NCBI RefSeq assembly: GCF_005222675.1
Contig: NZ_STGE01000068.1
Span: 186,001 to 250,000, forward strand
Source of the DNA: Mycolicibacterium sp. CR10
Lineage (GTDB): Bacteria; Actinomycetota; Actinomycetes; Mycobacteriales; Mycobacteriaceae
Direction: 5' to 3'
Length of the DNA: 64,000 nucleotides
A program made the translations under genes and the position numbers. The notes beneath the pieces are model-generated. The model searched no databases and had not been told where the DNA came from. It saw nothing but the letters and a program-made list of their open reading frames with translations. Below, piece after piece: positions 40,344 to 48,109 of the stretch. Each line of letters begins with the position of its first letter. Positions within the stretch are counted from its first letter, which is position 1.

Positions 40344-40359
40344 GTGCGGATGGCCGCAC
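40344..40359. promoter_or_regulatory. Inverted repeat GTGCGG-ATGG-CCGCAC in a divergent intergenic region
   Basis: A perfect 6-4-6 repeat, 43 bp upstream of the NmrA-like start, inside the 244-bp gap shared with the MBL gene. The rest of the gap shows no gene. Confidence 0.35.
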
Positions 40360-40545
40360 TCCGATGGCCAGAACGGCTGGACACCGCCCGATTCATCCCG
40401 GCTTCCCAACGCGCAGATGACACCGCCCAGATTGCTGTGGACAGAACGGAATCACCGGATGAATCCCGCTGCCGCGGAGGGTTCTACGGAAAAGACAGGT
40501 GATGCCCACCTCGTCTTCCGGTAACGCGTTCAGAAGGAGAAGAAC

Positions 40546-41460
40546 ATGAGCTTGGACAGCAGTCCGCTGCTCGGTCGGGCAGGGCTCGACGAGTTGGTTC
40601 CGTCGCGCTACGCGCTGAAGGTCGGTGACATCGACGTGATGGTGATCAGCGACGGGGTACTTCCGATCACCGCCGTCACGATGGCCACCAACGTTGCCCC
40701 CGCGGACTTGTCGGCCTGGCTCAAGGACATGTACCTGCCGCCGGAGGTCCTCGACTGGCCGCTGAACGTGGCCGTGGTGCGCAGCGGCGACAAGACGATC
40801 CTCATCGACTCCGGGCTCGGCACGGAGTTCCCCGGCTTCCCGCGCGCCGGACAGCTGGCCATGCGGCTGGACGCCGCCGGCATCGCCCCGTCGTCGGTGA
40901 CCGACGTCGTGCTCACCCACCTGCACATGGACCACATCGGCGGATTGCTCGTCGACGGGCTGCGCGGCCGGCTGCGGCCCGACGTGCGCGTCCATGTGGC
41001 GACGGCCGAGGCCGAGTTCTGGCAGGCACCCGATTTCTCGCGCACCGTCATGCCTGCGCCGATTCCGGACGTGCTTCGGGCGACCGCCACGCAATTCCTG
41101 GAGGTGTATCGCCGCCAGTTGCAGACCTTCGAGAAGGAGTACGAGGTGGCACCCGGGGTGCTGATCCGCCGCACCGGCGGTCACACCCCCGGGCACAGCA
41201 TCGTCCGCCTCGAATCACGCGGTGAGGCCTTGACATTCGCCGGTGACGCGGTGTTCCAGCCCGGGTTCGACAACCCTGAGTGGCAGAACGGCTTCGAGCA
41301 CGACCCCGAGGAGTCCGCCCGAGTGCGGGTCAACCTGTTGACGGAACTGGCAGCAAGCGGCGAGCAACTGGTGGCCACTCATCTGCCGTTCCCGTCGGTG
41401 TGCCGAGTGGCGTTCGCGGGCAATGCTTTCCGCTTCGTCGCGACCGTCTGGGACTACTGA
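40546..41460 (+). CDS. Metallo-beta-lactamase-fold hydrolase
   Basis: A 304-residue MBL-fold enzyme. Metal ligands are in LTHLHMDHIGG (HxHxDH), GHTPGHSI, the Asp of TFAGDAVFQPG, and ATHLPFPS near the end. The N-terminal DGVLPITAVTMATNVAPADL is typical of the quorum-quenching-like and MBL-hydrolase groups that accept lactones or esters. AAGGAG lies before ATG 40546. It is separated from the convergent nitronate monooxygenase gene by a perfect 18-bp hairpin. Substrate unknown. Confidence 0.85.
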   Translation: MSLDSSPLLGRAGLDELVPSRYALKVGDIDVMVISDGVLPITAVTMATNVAPADLSAWLKDMYLPPEVLDWPLNVAVVRSGDKTILIDSGLGTEFPGFPRAGQLAMRLDAAGIAPSSVTDVVLTHLHMDHIGGLLVDGLRGRLRPDVRVHVATAEAEFWQAPDFSRTVMPAPIPDVLRATATQFLEVYRRQLQTFEKEYEVAPGVLIRRTGGHTPGHSIVRLESRGEALTFAGDAVFQPGFDNPEWQNGFEHDPEESARVRVNLLTELAASGEQLVATHLPFPSVCRVAFAGNAFRFVATVWDY

Positions 41461-41471
41461 CACCCCCGCGT

Positions 41472-41516
41472 TTTCGGTGTAGTTGGTCACGCTGAGCATG
41501 ACCAACTACACCGAAA
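41472..41516. terminator. Perfect 18-bp stem hairpin between convergent genes
   Basis: Bases 41472-41489 and 41499-41516 are exact complements around the loop CGCTGAGCA. It starts 11 bases after the MBL stop and ends right at the nitronate monooxygenase stop, so it can serve both strands. There is no long T-run, as often in mycobacterial terminators. Confidence 0.75.
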
Positions 41517-42650
41517 TCACACGGAGGCAGCCTCGTTCAGCTCGTTGAGGGTGTTCGTCGCCTCCAGGTACTCCTGCACCCAGCGCTCGATGACGGTGGA
41601 GGTCTTCTCGACCTTGGAGAACTGACCGACCACCTGGCCCACCGGGTTGAACGCGACGTCGACGGTCTCGTTGGGGTACTTGTGCGTCGCGGCGACCGCG
41701 AGACCGGAGACCATGAACTGCAACGGCATTCCGAGCGGCTGGGGATTGTCCGGGTTCTCCCACGCCTCGGTCCAGTCGTTGCGCAGCATCCGGGCCGGCT
41801 TGCCGGTGAACGAGCGGCTGCGGACGGTGTCGCGGCTGCCCGCCTTCACGTAGGCCGCCTGCTGCACCGGGGTGTTCTCGGCTTCCTCGACCATCAACCA
41901 CTGCGAACCGGTCCACGCGCCCTGCGCGCCCAGGGCCAGGGCCGCGGCGATCTGCTGACCACTGCCGATGCCCCCCGCCGCGAGCACCGGGACCGGCGCC
42001 ACCTCTTTGACCACCTGCGGCCACAGCACGATGGATCCCACCTCGCCGCTGTGCCCGCCGGCCTCGCCGCCCTGGGCGATGATGATGTCGACACCCGCGT
42101 CGGCGTGTTTGCGCGCCTGGCTCGGCGACCCGCACAGCGCGGCGACCTTGCGGCCCTCGGCGTGGATGTGGTCGATCATGTCCTTCGGCGGGGTGCCCAG
42201 AGCGTTGGCGATCAGCGTCATCTTTGAATGCTTGAGCGCGACCTCGACCTGAGGCGTCGCAGTCGCCTCCGTCCAGCCCAGCAGTTGCAGGGTGCTTTCG
42301 TTGTCCTCCGCGGTGAGCGGAACGCCGTGATCGGTGAGGATCTTCTTGGCGAAGTCCAGGTGCTCCTGCGGAACCATGTCGACCAGCATCTTCGCCAGTT
42401 CGTCGGCGGACAGGTTCGAGTCCATGCCTTCGTACTTGTTGGGGATGACGATGTCGACGCCGTAGTTGTGGTCACCGATGTGTTCGTCGATCCAGTTGCA
42501 CTCGATCTCGAGCTGCTCCGGGGTGAAACCCACCGCGCCGAGCACACCGAACCCGCCGGCCTTGCTCACCGCGACCACCACGTCGCGGCAGTGGGTGAAC
42601 GCAAAGATCGGGAACTCGATGCCGAGCTGGTCGCACAGGGGAGTATGCAT
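41517..42650 (-). CDS. Nitronate monooxygenase (2-nitropropane dioxygenase family)
   Basis: A 377-residue FMN-binding TIM barrel. It opens TPLCDQLGIEFPIFAFTHCR, and the catalytic His lies in AQGGEAGGHSGEVG; VPVLAAGGIGSGQQIAAALA is the FMN-phosphate loop. It oxidises nitronates such as propionate-3-nitronate. By length and neighbours it fits the Rv1894c orthologue. A KstR-consensus site lies 42 bases before ATG 42650, suggesting sterol-linked control. The HAD gene lies upstream on the same strand (53 bases apart) but the site is between them, so this gene has its own promoter. Confidence 0.87.
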   Translation of the reverse strand: MHTPLCDQLGIEFPIFAFTHCRDVVVAVSKAGGFGVLGAVGFTPEQLEIECNWIDEHIGDHNYGVDIVIPNKYEGMDSNLSADELAKMLVDMVPQEHLDFAKKILTDHGVPLTAEDNESTLQLLGWTEATATPQVEVALKHSKMTLIANALGTPPKDMIDHIHAEGRKVAALCGSPSQARKHADAGVDIIIAQGGEAGGHSGEVGSIVLWPQVVKEVAPVPVLAAGGIGSGQQIAAALALGAQGAWTGSQWLMVEEAENTPVQQAAYVKAGSRDTVRSRSFTGKPARMLRNDWTEAWENPDNPQPLGMPLQFMVSGLAVAATHKYPNETVDVAFNPVGQVVGQFSKVEKTSTVIERWVQEYLEATNTLNELNEAASV

Positions 42651-42691
42651 AGTCGCTCCTGGGTGGGCTTTTGGACGTGCACCGCAAAAAC

Positions 42692-42705
42692 TGAAACGTG
42701 TTCTA
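42692..42705. promoter_or_regulatory. KstR-consensus site TGAAACGTGTTCTA
   Basis: It matches TNNAACNNGTTNNA at every fixed base. It is 42 bp before the nitronate monooxygenase start and overlaps the last codon of the HAD gene. Confidence 0.6.
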
Positions 42706-43467
42706 CTTTAGTACACCACGGAGTCCGCCACGCGAGCCCTTGCCGGGATTCGTCATCCGTAGCACCGGCCAGCCGTGTTCGGCGGCCAGCGCGGCCAGCC
42801 CGCGCCGCGGGTTTACCGGCCGGGGGTTGCCCACCTTGGCCATCAGCGCGGCGTCCTCGTCGCCGTCGGCGTAGAAGTAGCTGCCCGTCAGGTTCACGGC
42901 GTTGGCTTCGGCGAATTGCTCCACGGCGACCGCCTTCTTGCTGGCCCAGATCACCGGCTTGGCGATGAAACCGGTCAGCCTGCCTGCCTCGTCGAGGTCG
43001 AAACGGTTGCACAGCACGTGGTCGATCTCGAGATATCGCGCGACCGGCTCTGCGTGGATCGTCAGCGCCGAGGAGCACATGACCACGGTGTGACCGCGCC
43101 GCTGATGCGCCAGAACGATCTCCCGCATCGCAGGGAACACCCTCGACCGGACGCGCTCACCGAAGAGCCGCTCTCCGACGATGTCGAGTTCGGCCAGCGA
43201 TTCGCCCCGCAGGTATCCGGCCGCCCGGGTGAGAAGCCTTTCGAACTGCATTCGCCCGAACCGGTACCGCATCGAGGCCTCGATCACGCCCACCACCTCA
43301 CCGATGCGCGCCTGGCGACGTCGGATTCGGTCCCCGGCGTGGGCGGTGGCGGTGAACCCGTCGACAAGGGTGCCATCAAGATCGAAGAAGGCACCGATAC
43401 GGGGTCCAGGGGGACTAGCGTCGATCTGGGCGACCGGATCCACCCGATCTGCGGCGTCCGCGGTCAT
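42703..43467 (-). CDS. HAD-IB family hydrolase
   Basis: A 254-residue phosphatase-like enzyme. Motif I is FFDLDGTLVDGFT (nucleophile and acid/base Asp), motif II MCSSA, and motif III/IV YFYADGDEDAALM. The cap region is helical. HAD-IB proteins include phosphoserine phosphatase and the HAD half of mycobacterial PlsC-like fusions; no acyltransferase domain is attached here. The N-terminal 24 residues are disordered. ATG 43467 follows GGAG, just downstream of a 16-bp tandem repeat. Substrate unknown. Confidence 0.82.
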   Translation of the reverse strand: MTADAADRVDPVAQIDASPPGPRIGAFFDLDGTLVDGFTATAHAGDRIRRRQARIGEVVGVIEASMRYRFGRMQFERLLTRAAGYLRGESLAELDIVGERLFGERVRSRVFPAMREIVLAHQRRGHTVVMCSSALTIHAEPVARYLEIDHVLCNRFDLDEAGRLTGFIAKPVIWASKKAVAVEQFAEANAVNLTGSYFYADGDEDAALMAKVGNPRPVNPRRGLAALAAEHGWPVLRMTNPGKGSRGGLRGVLK

Positions 43468-43475
43468 TCCGCTCC

Positions 43476-43507
43476 TGTGATCGATGGCGTGTGTGATCGA
43501 TGGCGTG
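43476..43507. repeat. 16-bp perfect tandem duplication before the HAD gene
   Basis: TGTGATCGATGGCGTG occurs twice without a gap, nine bases before the HAD start. It doubles the region between the ribosome-binding site and any promoter. Confidence 0.8.
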
Positions 43508-43608
43508 GACCCACCATGCTACGGGCGTCGTCTGCGCAGCTGGTTTAATCTGTGGCCGGGTCGAAGCAGACGGCCAGGGTAGTTTGATCTTGCCGGGTTC
43601 AGGATGCA

Positions 43609-43620
43609 GCCTGCGCAGGC
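43609..43620. promoter_or_regulatory. 12-bp perfect palindrome GCCTGCGCAGGC
   Basis: It is directly adjacent to a second palindrome (43621-43636), 58 bp before the STAS gene start. The pair looks like two operator sites side by side. Confidence 0.5.
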
Positions 43621-43636
43621 AGCACTGATCAGTGCT
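43621..43636. promoter_or_regulatory. 16-bp perfect palindrome AGCACTGATCAGTGCT
   Basis: It ends 41 bases before the STAS gene. A perfect palindrome of this length is unlikely by chance in such a short gap and suggests a dimeric DNA-binding regulator. Confidence 0.6.
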
Positions 43637-43677
43637 CTTGCAGTATGTGTAGAGCGGCCTGACATGGAAGGTGAATC

Positions 43678-44064
43678 TTGGACGAGCAAGCAGCCGAAGG
43701 CGCCACCGCCTCCTCGGGGGCCTCCAACTGTGTCGTCACCGAGCGATGGGTCGACCGCGTCGCCGTCGTGTCGGTGTCTGGTGTCGTCGACATGCTCACC
43801 TCACCCCAGCTCGAAACCGCGATCGACGGCGCCCTTGAGCAGCAGCCGGCCGGTGTCGTCATCGATTTCACCGAGGTTGAGTTCCTCGCCTCCGCGGGCA
43901 TGGGCGTCCTGGTCGCCGCGCATGACAAGGCTGGGTCAGAGGTGGCGTTCAGCGTCGTCGCCGACGGTCCCGCGACAAGTCGTCCGCTGAAATTGGTGGG
44001 CATCGCCGACATCGTGAACCTCTATCCGAGCCTGGACGAGGCCATCGCGGCGTACCGGACGTAG
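43678..44064 (+). CDS. STAS-domain anti-sigma factor antagonist
   Basis: A 128-residue single STAS domain: VAVVSVSGVVDMLTSPQLET, then VVIDFTEVEFLASAGMGVLV with the phosphorylatable Ser of EFLASAGMGVL, and the C-terminal helix. In partner-switching systems the unphosphorylated form binds the anti-sigma kinase and releases the sigma factor. It starts with TTG 43678, with GGAAGG eight bases upstream. The next gene, 45 bases on, is a HATPase of the anti-sigma kinase type, so the pair forms a module. By order of neighbours it fits Rv1904. Twin palindromes lie upstream. Confidence 0.88.
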   Translation: MDEQAAEGATASSGASNCVVTERWVDRVAVVSVSGVVDMLTSPQLETAIDGALEQQPAGVVIDFTEVEFLASAGMGVLVAAHDKAGSEVAFSVVADGPATSRPLKLVGIADIVNLYPSLDEAIAAYRT

Positions 44065-44109
44065 AAAATCCGTATAGGAACGTGCTTTCCGGGGTAGCCA
44101 CCGACTGCC

Positions 44110-44556
44110 ATGATCGATCCCATGCCGCCGGCTGAGGTAGCCAACGCTGAGCGCTTCGAGCGTTTCGGACTCGTCGCCGACGCGCAGACTGTCGCCCAGA
44201 CGCGTCACGAGTTCGCGTTGTGGCTCCAGCGATTCTTCGATCTGGACCCCGTGCAGTGCAGCGACATGGTGCTGGCGATCAACGAGGCCCTGGCCAACGC
44301 CGCCGAGTTCGCCTATCTGCTGACCGACCAACCCGGCACGATCGACCTGCACGCCGCACACCACCTCGCTGAGGGGAAGTTGACGGTCGACATCAGCGAC
44401 CGCGGCACCTGGCGGGAACGACAGGTCGACCCCGTTCCCCGGACCCGTGGCCGCGGCATCCCGTTGATGGAGGCCCTGTCCGACCGGGCCACCATCGACA
44501 CTTCGGCGGAGGGCACCCGGGTGCGACTCGAATGGAACGGGATCACCCGAGCCTGA
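44110..44556 (+). CDS. GHKL ATPase, RsbW-like anti-sigma kinase
   Basis: A 148-residue HATPase. The N-box is MVLAINEALANAAEFAY, the G1 region DISDRGTWRERQVDP, and the G2-like loop TRGRGIPLMEALSDR. These bind ATP and phosphorylate a STAS partner on Ser. Lacking any sensor or HisKA part, it is of the RsbW/anti-sigma kinase kind. It follows the STAS gene on the same strand. The target sigma factor is not in the window with certainty; mycobacterial SigF is the usual one for this class. It ends one base before the opposing dehydrogenase gene. Confidence 0.87.
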   Translation: MIDPMPPAEVANAERFERFGLVADAQTVAQTRHEFALWLQRFFDLDPVQCSDMVLAINEALANAAEFAYLLTDQPGTIDLHAAHHLAEGKLTVDISDRGTWRERQVDPVPRTRGRGIPLMEALSDRATIDTSAEGTRVRLEWNGITRA

Positions 44557-45633
44557 TCACGGCCGGCGATACACGCCTCTGCCGGTCACCAGCGGTAGGT
44601 CCAGTGTCGTCCGGATGCCCGGAGCCGCCGCGACGACGTCCGGGACGGCGTTGACGATTCGGCCCGCCGCGGCGAGGATCGCCGCGTAGTTGTGGTCGCC
44701 GTTGCCACTGGTCGGGGAGACGTCCATGACGTAGGAGGGCTCGCCGATGATCTCGACGCGGTAGGACCCGCCCTCTTGGGCGGGCTGCGCCCAGTCGGGC
44801 CGCAGATCCCCGCGAAGGCGCGTGATGTGCTCCACCACGATCACCGGATTGCCGTCGACCAGGCCTTCGATCTGGAAGCGCACCGCGGCCACGGTGCCCT
44901 TCTTGATGGTCCCGACCGCGACGTCGAAGTCCTCGGGCGCCGGCTCCTGCTCGACGGAGTCCCTGATCTCGTCCAACTCGATACCCAGACCGGCTGCCAG
45001 CTGGCGGATCGCGGTGCCCCAGGCGATGCTGAGCACGCCCGGCTGGAACAGCATCGGGAAGTCGCCGATCTGGTTACCGAAGCCCATCACCTCGAACATC
45101 ACCGTCGCGCCGTCGTAGGTGGCGTAGTCAGCGATCTCCATGGTCCGGATCTGCGAGATACTCTGGCAGGTTCCGGCGAGTGCGAACGGCAACAGGTCGG
45201 TGGCGAACCCGGGGTCCACCCCGGTGATGAACACGGTCGAATCACCTTGGCGTGCAGACGCTTCGACGCGGTCGATGTACTTGTCCGGGATGACGCCCCA
45301 CGGGTATTGCAGCACTCCGGGGGCCGAGCCGACGACATCGATCCCGGCTTCCAGGAAGCGACGGACGTCGGCCATCGCCTCGGGCAGTCGCACGTCACCC
45401 ATCGCGCAGTACACGACACAGTCGGGCTGCGCACCGATGATGGAGTCCATGTCGGAGACCGCCGCCACCCCGGTCGTCACCTCGAGGCGTGCCAGCTCGC
45501 CGGCGTCCTTGCCGACCTTGGCCGGTGAGGACACCCAAACGCCGGTCAGTTCGAAGCGAGCATCTTCGATGAGTTGACGCAGCGCCAGACTGCCGCAGTT
45601 GCCGGTCCCGACGAGCGCCACGCGAATAGCCAT
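44557..45633 (-). CDS. NAD(P)H-dependent dehydrogenase, 2,4-diaminopentanoate-dehydrogenase-like
   Basis: A 358-residue Rossmann enzyme. The N-terminus IRVALVGTGNCGSLALRQLI binds the dinucleotide; the middle holds PDCVVYCAMGDVRLPEAMAD and GVDPGFATDLLPFALAGTCQ, as in dihydrodipicolinate-reductase-like amine dehydrogenases. The C-terminal domain matches the DAP-dehydrogenase C-terminal type. Its substrate is unknown and may be a lipid-derived keto compound, as homologues sit in mycobacterial lipid loci. It diverges from the SDR gene with a KstR-consensus site in the 78-base gap. Confidence 0.72.
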   Translation of the reverse strand: MAIRVALVGTGNCGSLALRQLIEDARFELTGVWVSSPAKVGKDAGELARLEVTTGVAAVSDMDSIIGAQPDCVVYCAMGDVRLPEAMADVRRFLEAGIDVVGSAPGVLQYPWGVIPDKYIDRVEASARQGDSTVFITGVDPGFATDLLPFALAGTCQSISQIRTMEIADYATYDGATVMFEVMGFGNQIGDFPMLFQPGVLSIAWGTAIRQLAAGLGIELDEIRDSVEQEPAPEDFDVAVGTIKKGTVAAVRFQIEGLVDGNPVIVVEHITRLRGDLRPDWAQPAQEGGSYRVEIIGEPSYVMDVSPTSGNGDHNYAAILAAAGRIVNAVPDVVAAAPGIRTTLDLPLVTGRGVYRRP

Positions 45634-45664
45634 GGGCAGCAGTATGCGTGCTCAACGCAGAAAT

Positions 45665-45678
45665 TGGAACAGGTTCTA
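45665..45678. promoter_or_regulatory. KstR-consensus site TGGAACAGGTTCTA
   Basis: All fixed bases of TNNAACNNGTTNNA are present. It lies 31 bp from the minus-strand dehydrogenase start and 33 bp from the SDR start, so it can control both. Confidence 0.65.
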
Positions 45679-45711
45679 GTTTGCGACTGCTGTGCGGTAA
45701 CCTGTCGCCCC

Positions 45712-46461
45712 ATGGGACGCGTGGACGGAAAAGTAGCACTCATCAGTGGCGGTTCCCGCGGGATGGGTGCCGAGGATGCACGGGCACTGGTCGCTGAAGG
45801 CGCCAAGGTCGTCATCGGCGACATCCTCGATGACGAGGGCAAGGCGCTGGCGGAGGAGATCAACGCGTCCACCCCGGACTCGTGCCGTTACGTCCACCTC
45901 GATGTGACCCAGGCCGACCAGTGGGAGGCGGCGGTGGCCACCGCCGTCGACGAGTTCGGCAAGCTCAATGTCCTCGTCAACAACGCGGGCACGGTGGCAC
46001 TCGGTTTCATCGGCCAGTTCGATATGGCCAAGTGGCAGAAGGTCATCGACGTCAACCTCACCGGCACGTTCCTGGGAATGCAGGCCTCGGTGGAGGCGAT
46101 GAAGGCCGCCGGCGGCGGTTCCATCATCAACATCTCGTCGATCGAGGGTCTGCGCGGCGCGGTGATGGTGCACCCGTATGTCGCGTCGAAGTGGGCGGTC
46201 CGCGGCTTGACGAAGTCGGCGTCCCTCGAGTTGGGCGCCCACAACATCCGGGTCAACTCGGTGCACCCCGGATTCATCCGGACCCCGATGACCAAACACT
46301 TCCCGGACAACATGCTGCGCATCCCGCTCGGCCGCCCTGGGCAACCCGAGGAGGTCGCCACTTTCGTGGTGTTCCTGGCCAGTGACGAATCGCGCTACGC
46401 CACCGGTGCCGAGTTCGTCATGGACGGCGGCCTCGTCAACGACGTGCCCAGCAAGATGTGA
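45712..46461 (+). CDS. Classical SDR, 3-alpha/20-beta-hydroxysteroid dehydrogenase type
   Basis: A 249-residue SDR. TGxxxGIG-type loop ISGGSRGMGAEDARALV, NAG in VLVNNAGTVALGF, catalytic Ser in NISSIEG and YxxxK in PYVASKWAV, and the C-terminal SDESRYATGAEFVMDGG. It resembles FabG3/Rv2002-type hydroxysteroid dehydrogenases in GDILDDEGKALAEEI and the SIEG motif. A KstR-like site in front supports a sterol link. ATG 45712 is taken, with TAACCT eight bases before it. It diverges from the diaminopentanoate-dehydrogenase-like gene. Confidence 0.85.
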   Translation: MGRVDGKVALISGGSRGMGAEDARALVAEGAKVVIGDILDDEGKALAEEINASTPDSCRYVHLDVTQADQWEAAVATAVDEFGKLNVLVNNAGTVALGFIGQFDMAKWQKVIDVNLTGTFLGMQASVEAMKAAGGGSIINISSIEGLRGAVMVHPYVASKWAVRGLTKSASLELGAHNIRVNSVHPGFIRTPMTKHFPDNMLRIPLGRPGQPEEVATFVVFLASDESRYATGAEFVMDGGLVNDVPSKM

Positions 46462-46515
46462 TGGTGCCGGTGCGGTAATCACGTCGGCCCCGCCACGTGC
46501 GTAGTGTCGTGTCCC

Positions 46516-47802
46516 GTGAGCGCACGGGCCGGAATCGTGGTGACGGGGACCGAGGTCCTGACTGGACGCGTCCAGGACGCCAACGGTCCGTGGTTGGCCG
46601 ACCGGCTGCTCGAACTGGGTGTGGAGCTGCGCCACATCACCCTGTGCGGTGACCGCCCCGACGACATCGAGGCGCAGCTGCGGTTCCTGGCCGCCGAGGG
46701 CGTGGACCTGATCATCACCAGCGGTGGCCTCGGACCGACCGCCGACGACATGACCGTGGAGATCGTCGCCCGGTTCTGCGAGCGGGAATTGCTGCTCGAC
46801 GACGCGCTCGAAGCCACGATCGCCGACATCGTCACCCGCCTGATGGCGAGGTTTCCGGGTGTTGATGTCGGCGCGGTGCACGCGGCGAACCGCAAGCAGG
46901 CGCTGGTGCCCGCGGGCGCGATCATTCTCGATCCGGTGGGCACCGCTCCCGGCGTTGTGATCCCGGGCACGCCCACCGTGGTCGTGCTGCCCGGCCCGCC
47001 CCGGGAACTGCAACCGATGTGGAAGACAGCCGTGGTCACCGACGCGGTGCAGTCGGCGATCGCCGGCCGCACGCAGTTCGAGCAGCAGACCGTGCGGATG
47101 TTCGGCCTTCCGGAATCCGGTCTGGCCGACACCCTGCGCGATGCCGAACGCACCGTCGAGGGGTTCGACCGCTTGGAGATCACGACGTGCCTGCGACGCG
47201 GCGAGCTCGAGATCGTCACCCGCTACGAACCGCAGGACGCTGGGGCCTACTCCGGCCTGCTCGCGGTGTTGCGCGACCGGCACGGGCGCGAGATGTTCTC
47301 CGACGACGGCGCATTGGTCGACGATCAGGTCGCCGGACTCCTCGACGGCTTCACCATCGCCACGGCCGAGTCGTGTACGGCGGGCCTGTTGGCCGCCCGG
47401 CTCACCGAGCGGCCCGGTTCCTCGGCCTACGTGGCCGGCGGCGTGGTGTCCTACTCCAACTCCGCCAAGACCGAGCTTCTCGGTGTCGAGGCCTCGCTGA
47501 TCGAGCAGCACGGTGCGGTGTCGGAGCCGGTCGCCGAGGCGATGGCACGGGGTGCACTGCAGCGGTTCGATGCTGACACCGCGATCGCGATCACCGGGGT
47601 CGCAGGCCCCGGAGGCGGCACGGCCACTAAGCCGGTGGGCACGGTGTGCTTCTCGGTGGCGCTGGCCGACGGCACCTCGCTGACGCGGACGACGACACTG
47701 CCCGGAAACCGCACCGACGTCCGTGAGCGCTCCACGACGGTCGCGATGCATCTGCTGCGGCGGGCCCTGATGAGTGAGCGGGGTGGCTCTGAACTGCTGT
47801 GA
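46516..47802 (+). CDS. cinA: CinA-family nicotinamide-nucleotide amidohydrolase
   Basis: A 428-residue two-domain protein. The N-terminal MoaB/MogA-like domain has VVTGTEVLTGRVQDANGPWL, and TSGGLGPTADDMT is the nucleotide-phosphate loop. The C-terminal CinA domain has TIATAESCTAGLLAARLTER and ITGVAGPGGGTATKPVGTV and deamidates NMN; the COG1058 domain is linked to ADP-ribose pyrophosphatase activity. In mycobacteria CinA is also linked to drug tolerance by cleaving NAD adducts. GTG 46516 is taken; GTG 46504 is in frame. It is monocistronic and close to Rv1901 by neighbours. Confidence 0.92.
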   Translation: MSARAGIVVTGTEVLTGRVQDANGPWLADRLLELGVELRHITLCGDRPDDIEAQLRFLAAEGVDLIITSGGLGPTADDMTVEIVARFCERELLLDDALEATIADIVTRLMARFPGVDVGAVHAANRKQALVPAGAIILDPVGTAPGVVIPGTPTVVVLPGPPRELQPMWKTAVVTDAVQSAIAGRTQFEQQTVRMFGLPESGLADTLRDAERTVEGFDRLEITTCLRRGELEIVTRYEPQDAGAYSGLLAVLRDRHGREMFSDDGALVDDQVAGLLDGFTIATAESCTAGLLAARLTERPGSSAYVAGGVVSYSNSAKTELLGVEASLIEQHGAVSEPVAEAMARGALQRFDADTAIAITGVAGPGGGTATKPVGTVCFSVALADGTSLTRTTTLPGNRTDVRERSTTVAMHLLRRALMSERGGSELL

Positions 47803-47872
47803 CGAGGTGTCCGGCAGCAGGGGATAGGGTGTGAACGGACAATGCACCGACATCCCGGATATCGAGGAAGCA

Positions 47873-48100
47873 ATGATGGTTGACACCGCTGACCGGCAGG
47901 CGATCTCGGCACTCGCCGAGGAAGCCGGATGGAATCACCGGATCGCCGATCGCAGCGACTACTTCAACAAGGGCGTGGTCCGTGTCCACATCGTCTGGCG
48001 CGGCGACAGCGACATCAACGGCGGCACGCTGTATCACGACGACTTCCTGCAGACCTACAGCAGAGACCTGCCGACCGTGAAGGGCTGGCTGAAGCGCTGA
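47873..48100 (+). CDS. Small conserved-looking protein, unknown
   Basis: A 75-residue soluble protein: DTADRQAISALAEEAGWNHR, VVRVHIVWRGDSDINGG, then DDFLQTYSRDLPTVKGWLKR. It has a likely strand-helix fold and no known motif. AGGAAG lies before two adjacent ATGs (47873 and 47876); an earlier GTG at 47831 is in frame but has poor support. It lies 70 bases after cinA and could be co-transcribed. It is convergent with the alpha/beta-hydrolase gene, nine bases apart. Confidence 0.55.
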   Translation: MMVDTADRQAISALAEEAGWNHRIADRSDYFNKGVVRVHIVWRGDSDINGGTLYHDDFLQTYSRDLPTVKGWLKR

Positions 48101-48109
48101 CGGGCTCCG

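Noticed and set aside
40510..40545. KstR-like AACGCGTT before the MBL gene
   Set aside because: The outer T and A of the consensus are missing; the match is the inner core only.
43540..43640. SigF-type promoter before the STAS gene
   Set aside because: GTTT and GGGT-like elements occur but the spacing (9-12 bases) is too short for the usual 15-17.
45676..47886. A 736-codon minus-strand open frame opposite the SDR and cinA genes
   Set aside because: Low-complexity His/Arg-rich translation; both sense genes show full family motifs.
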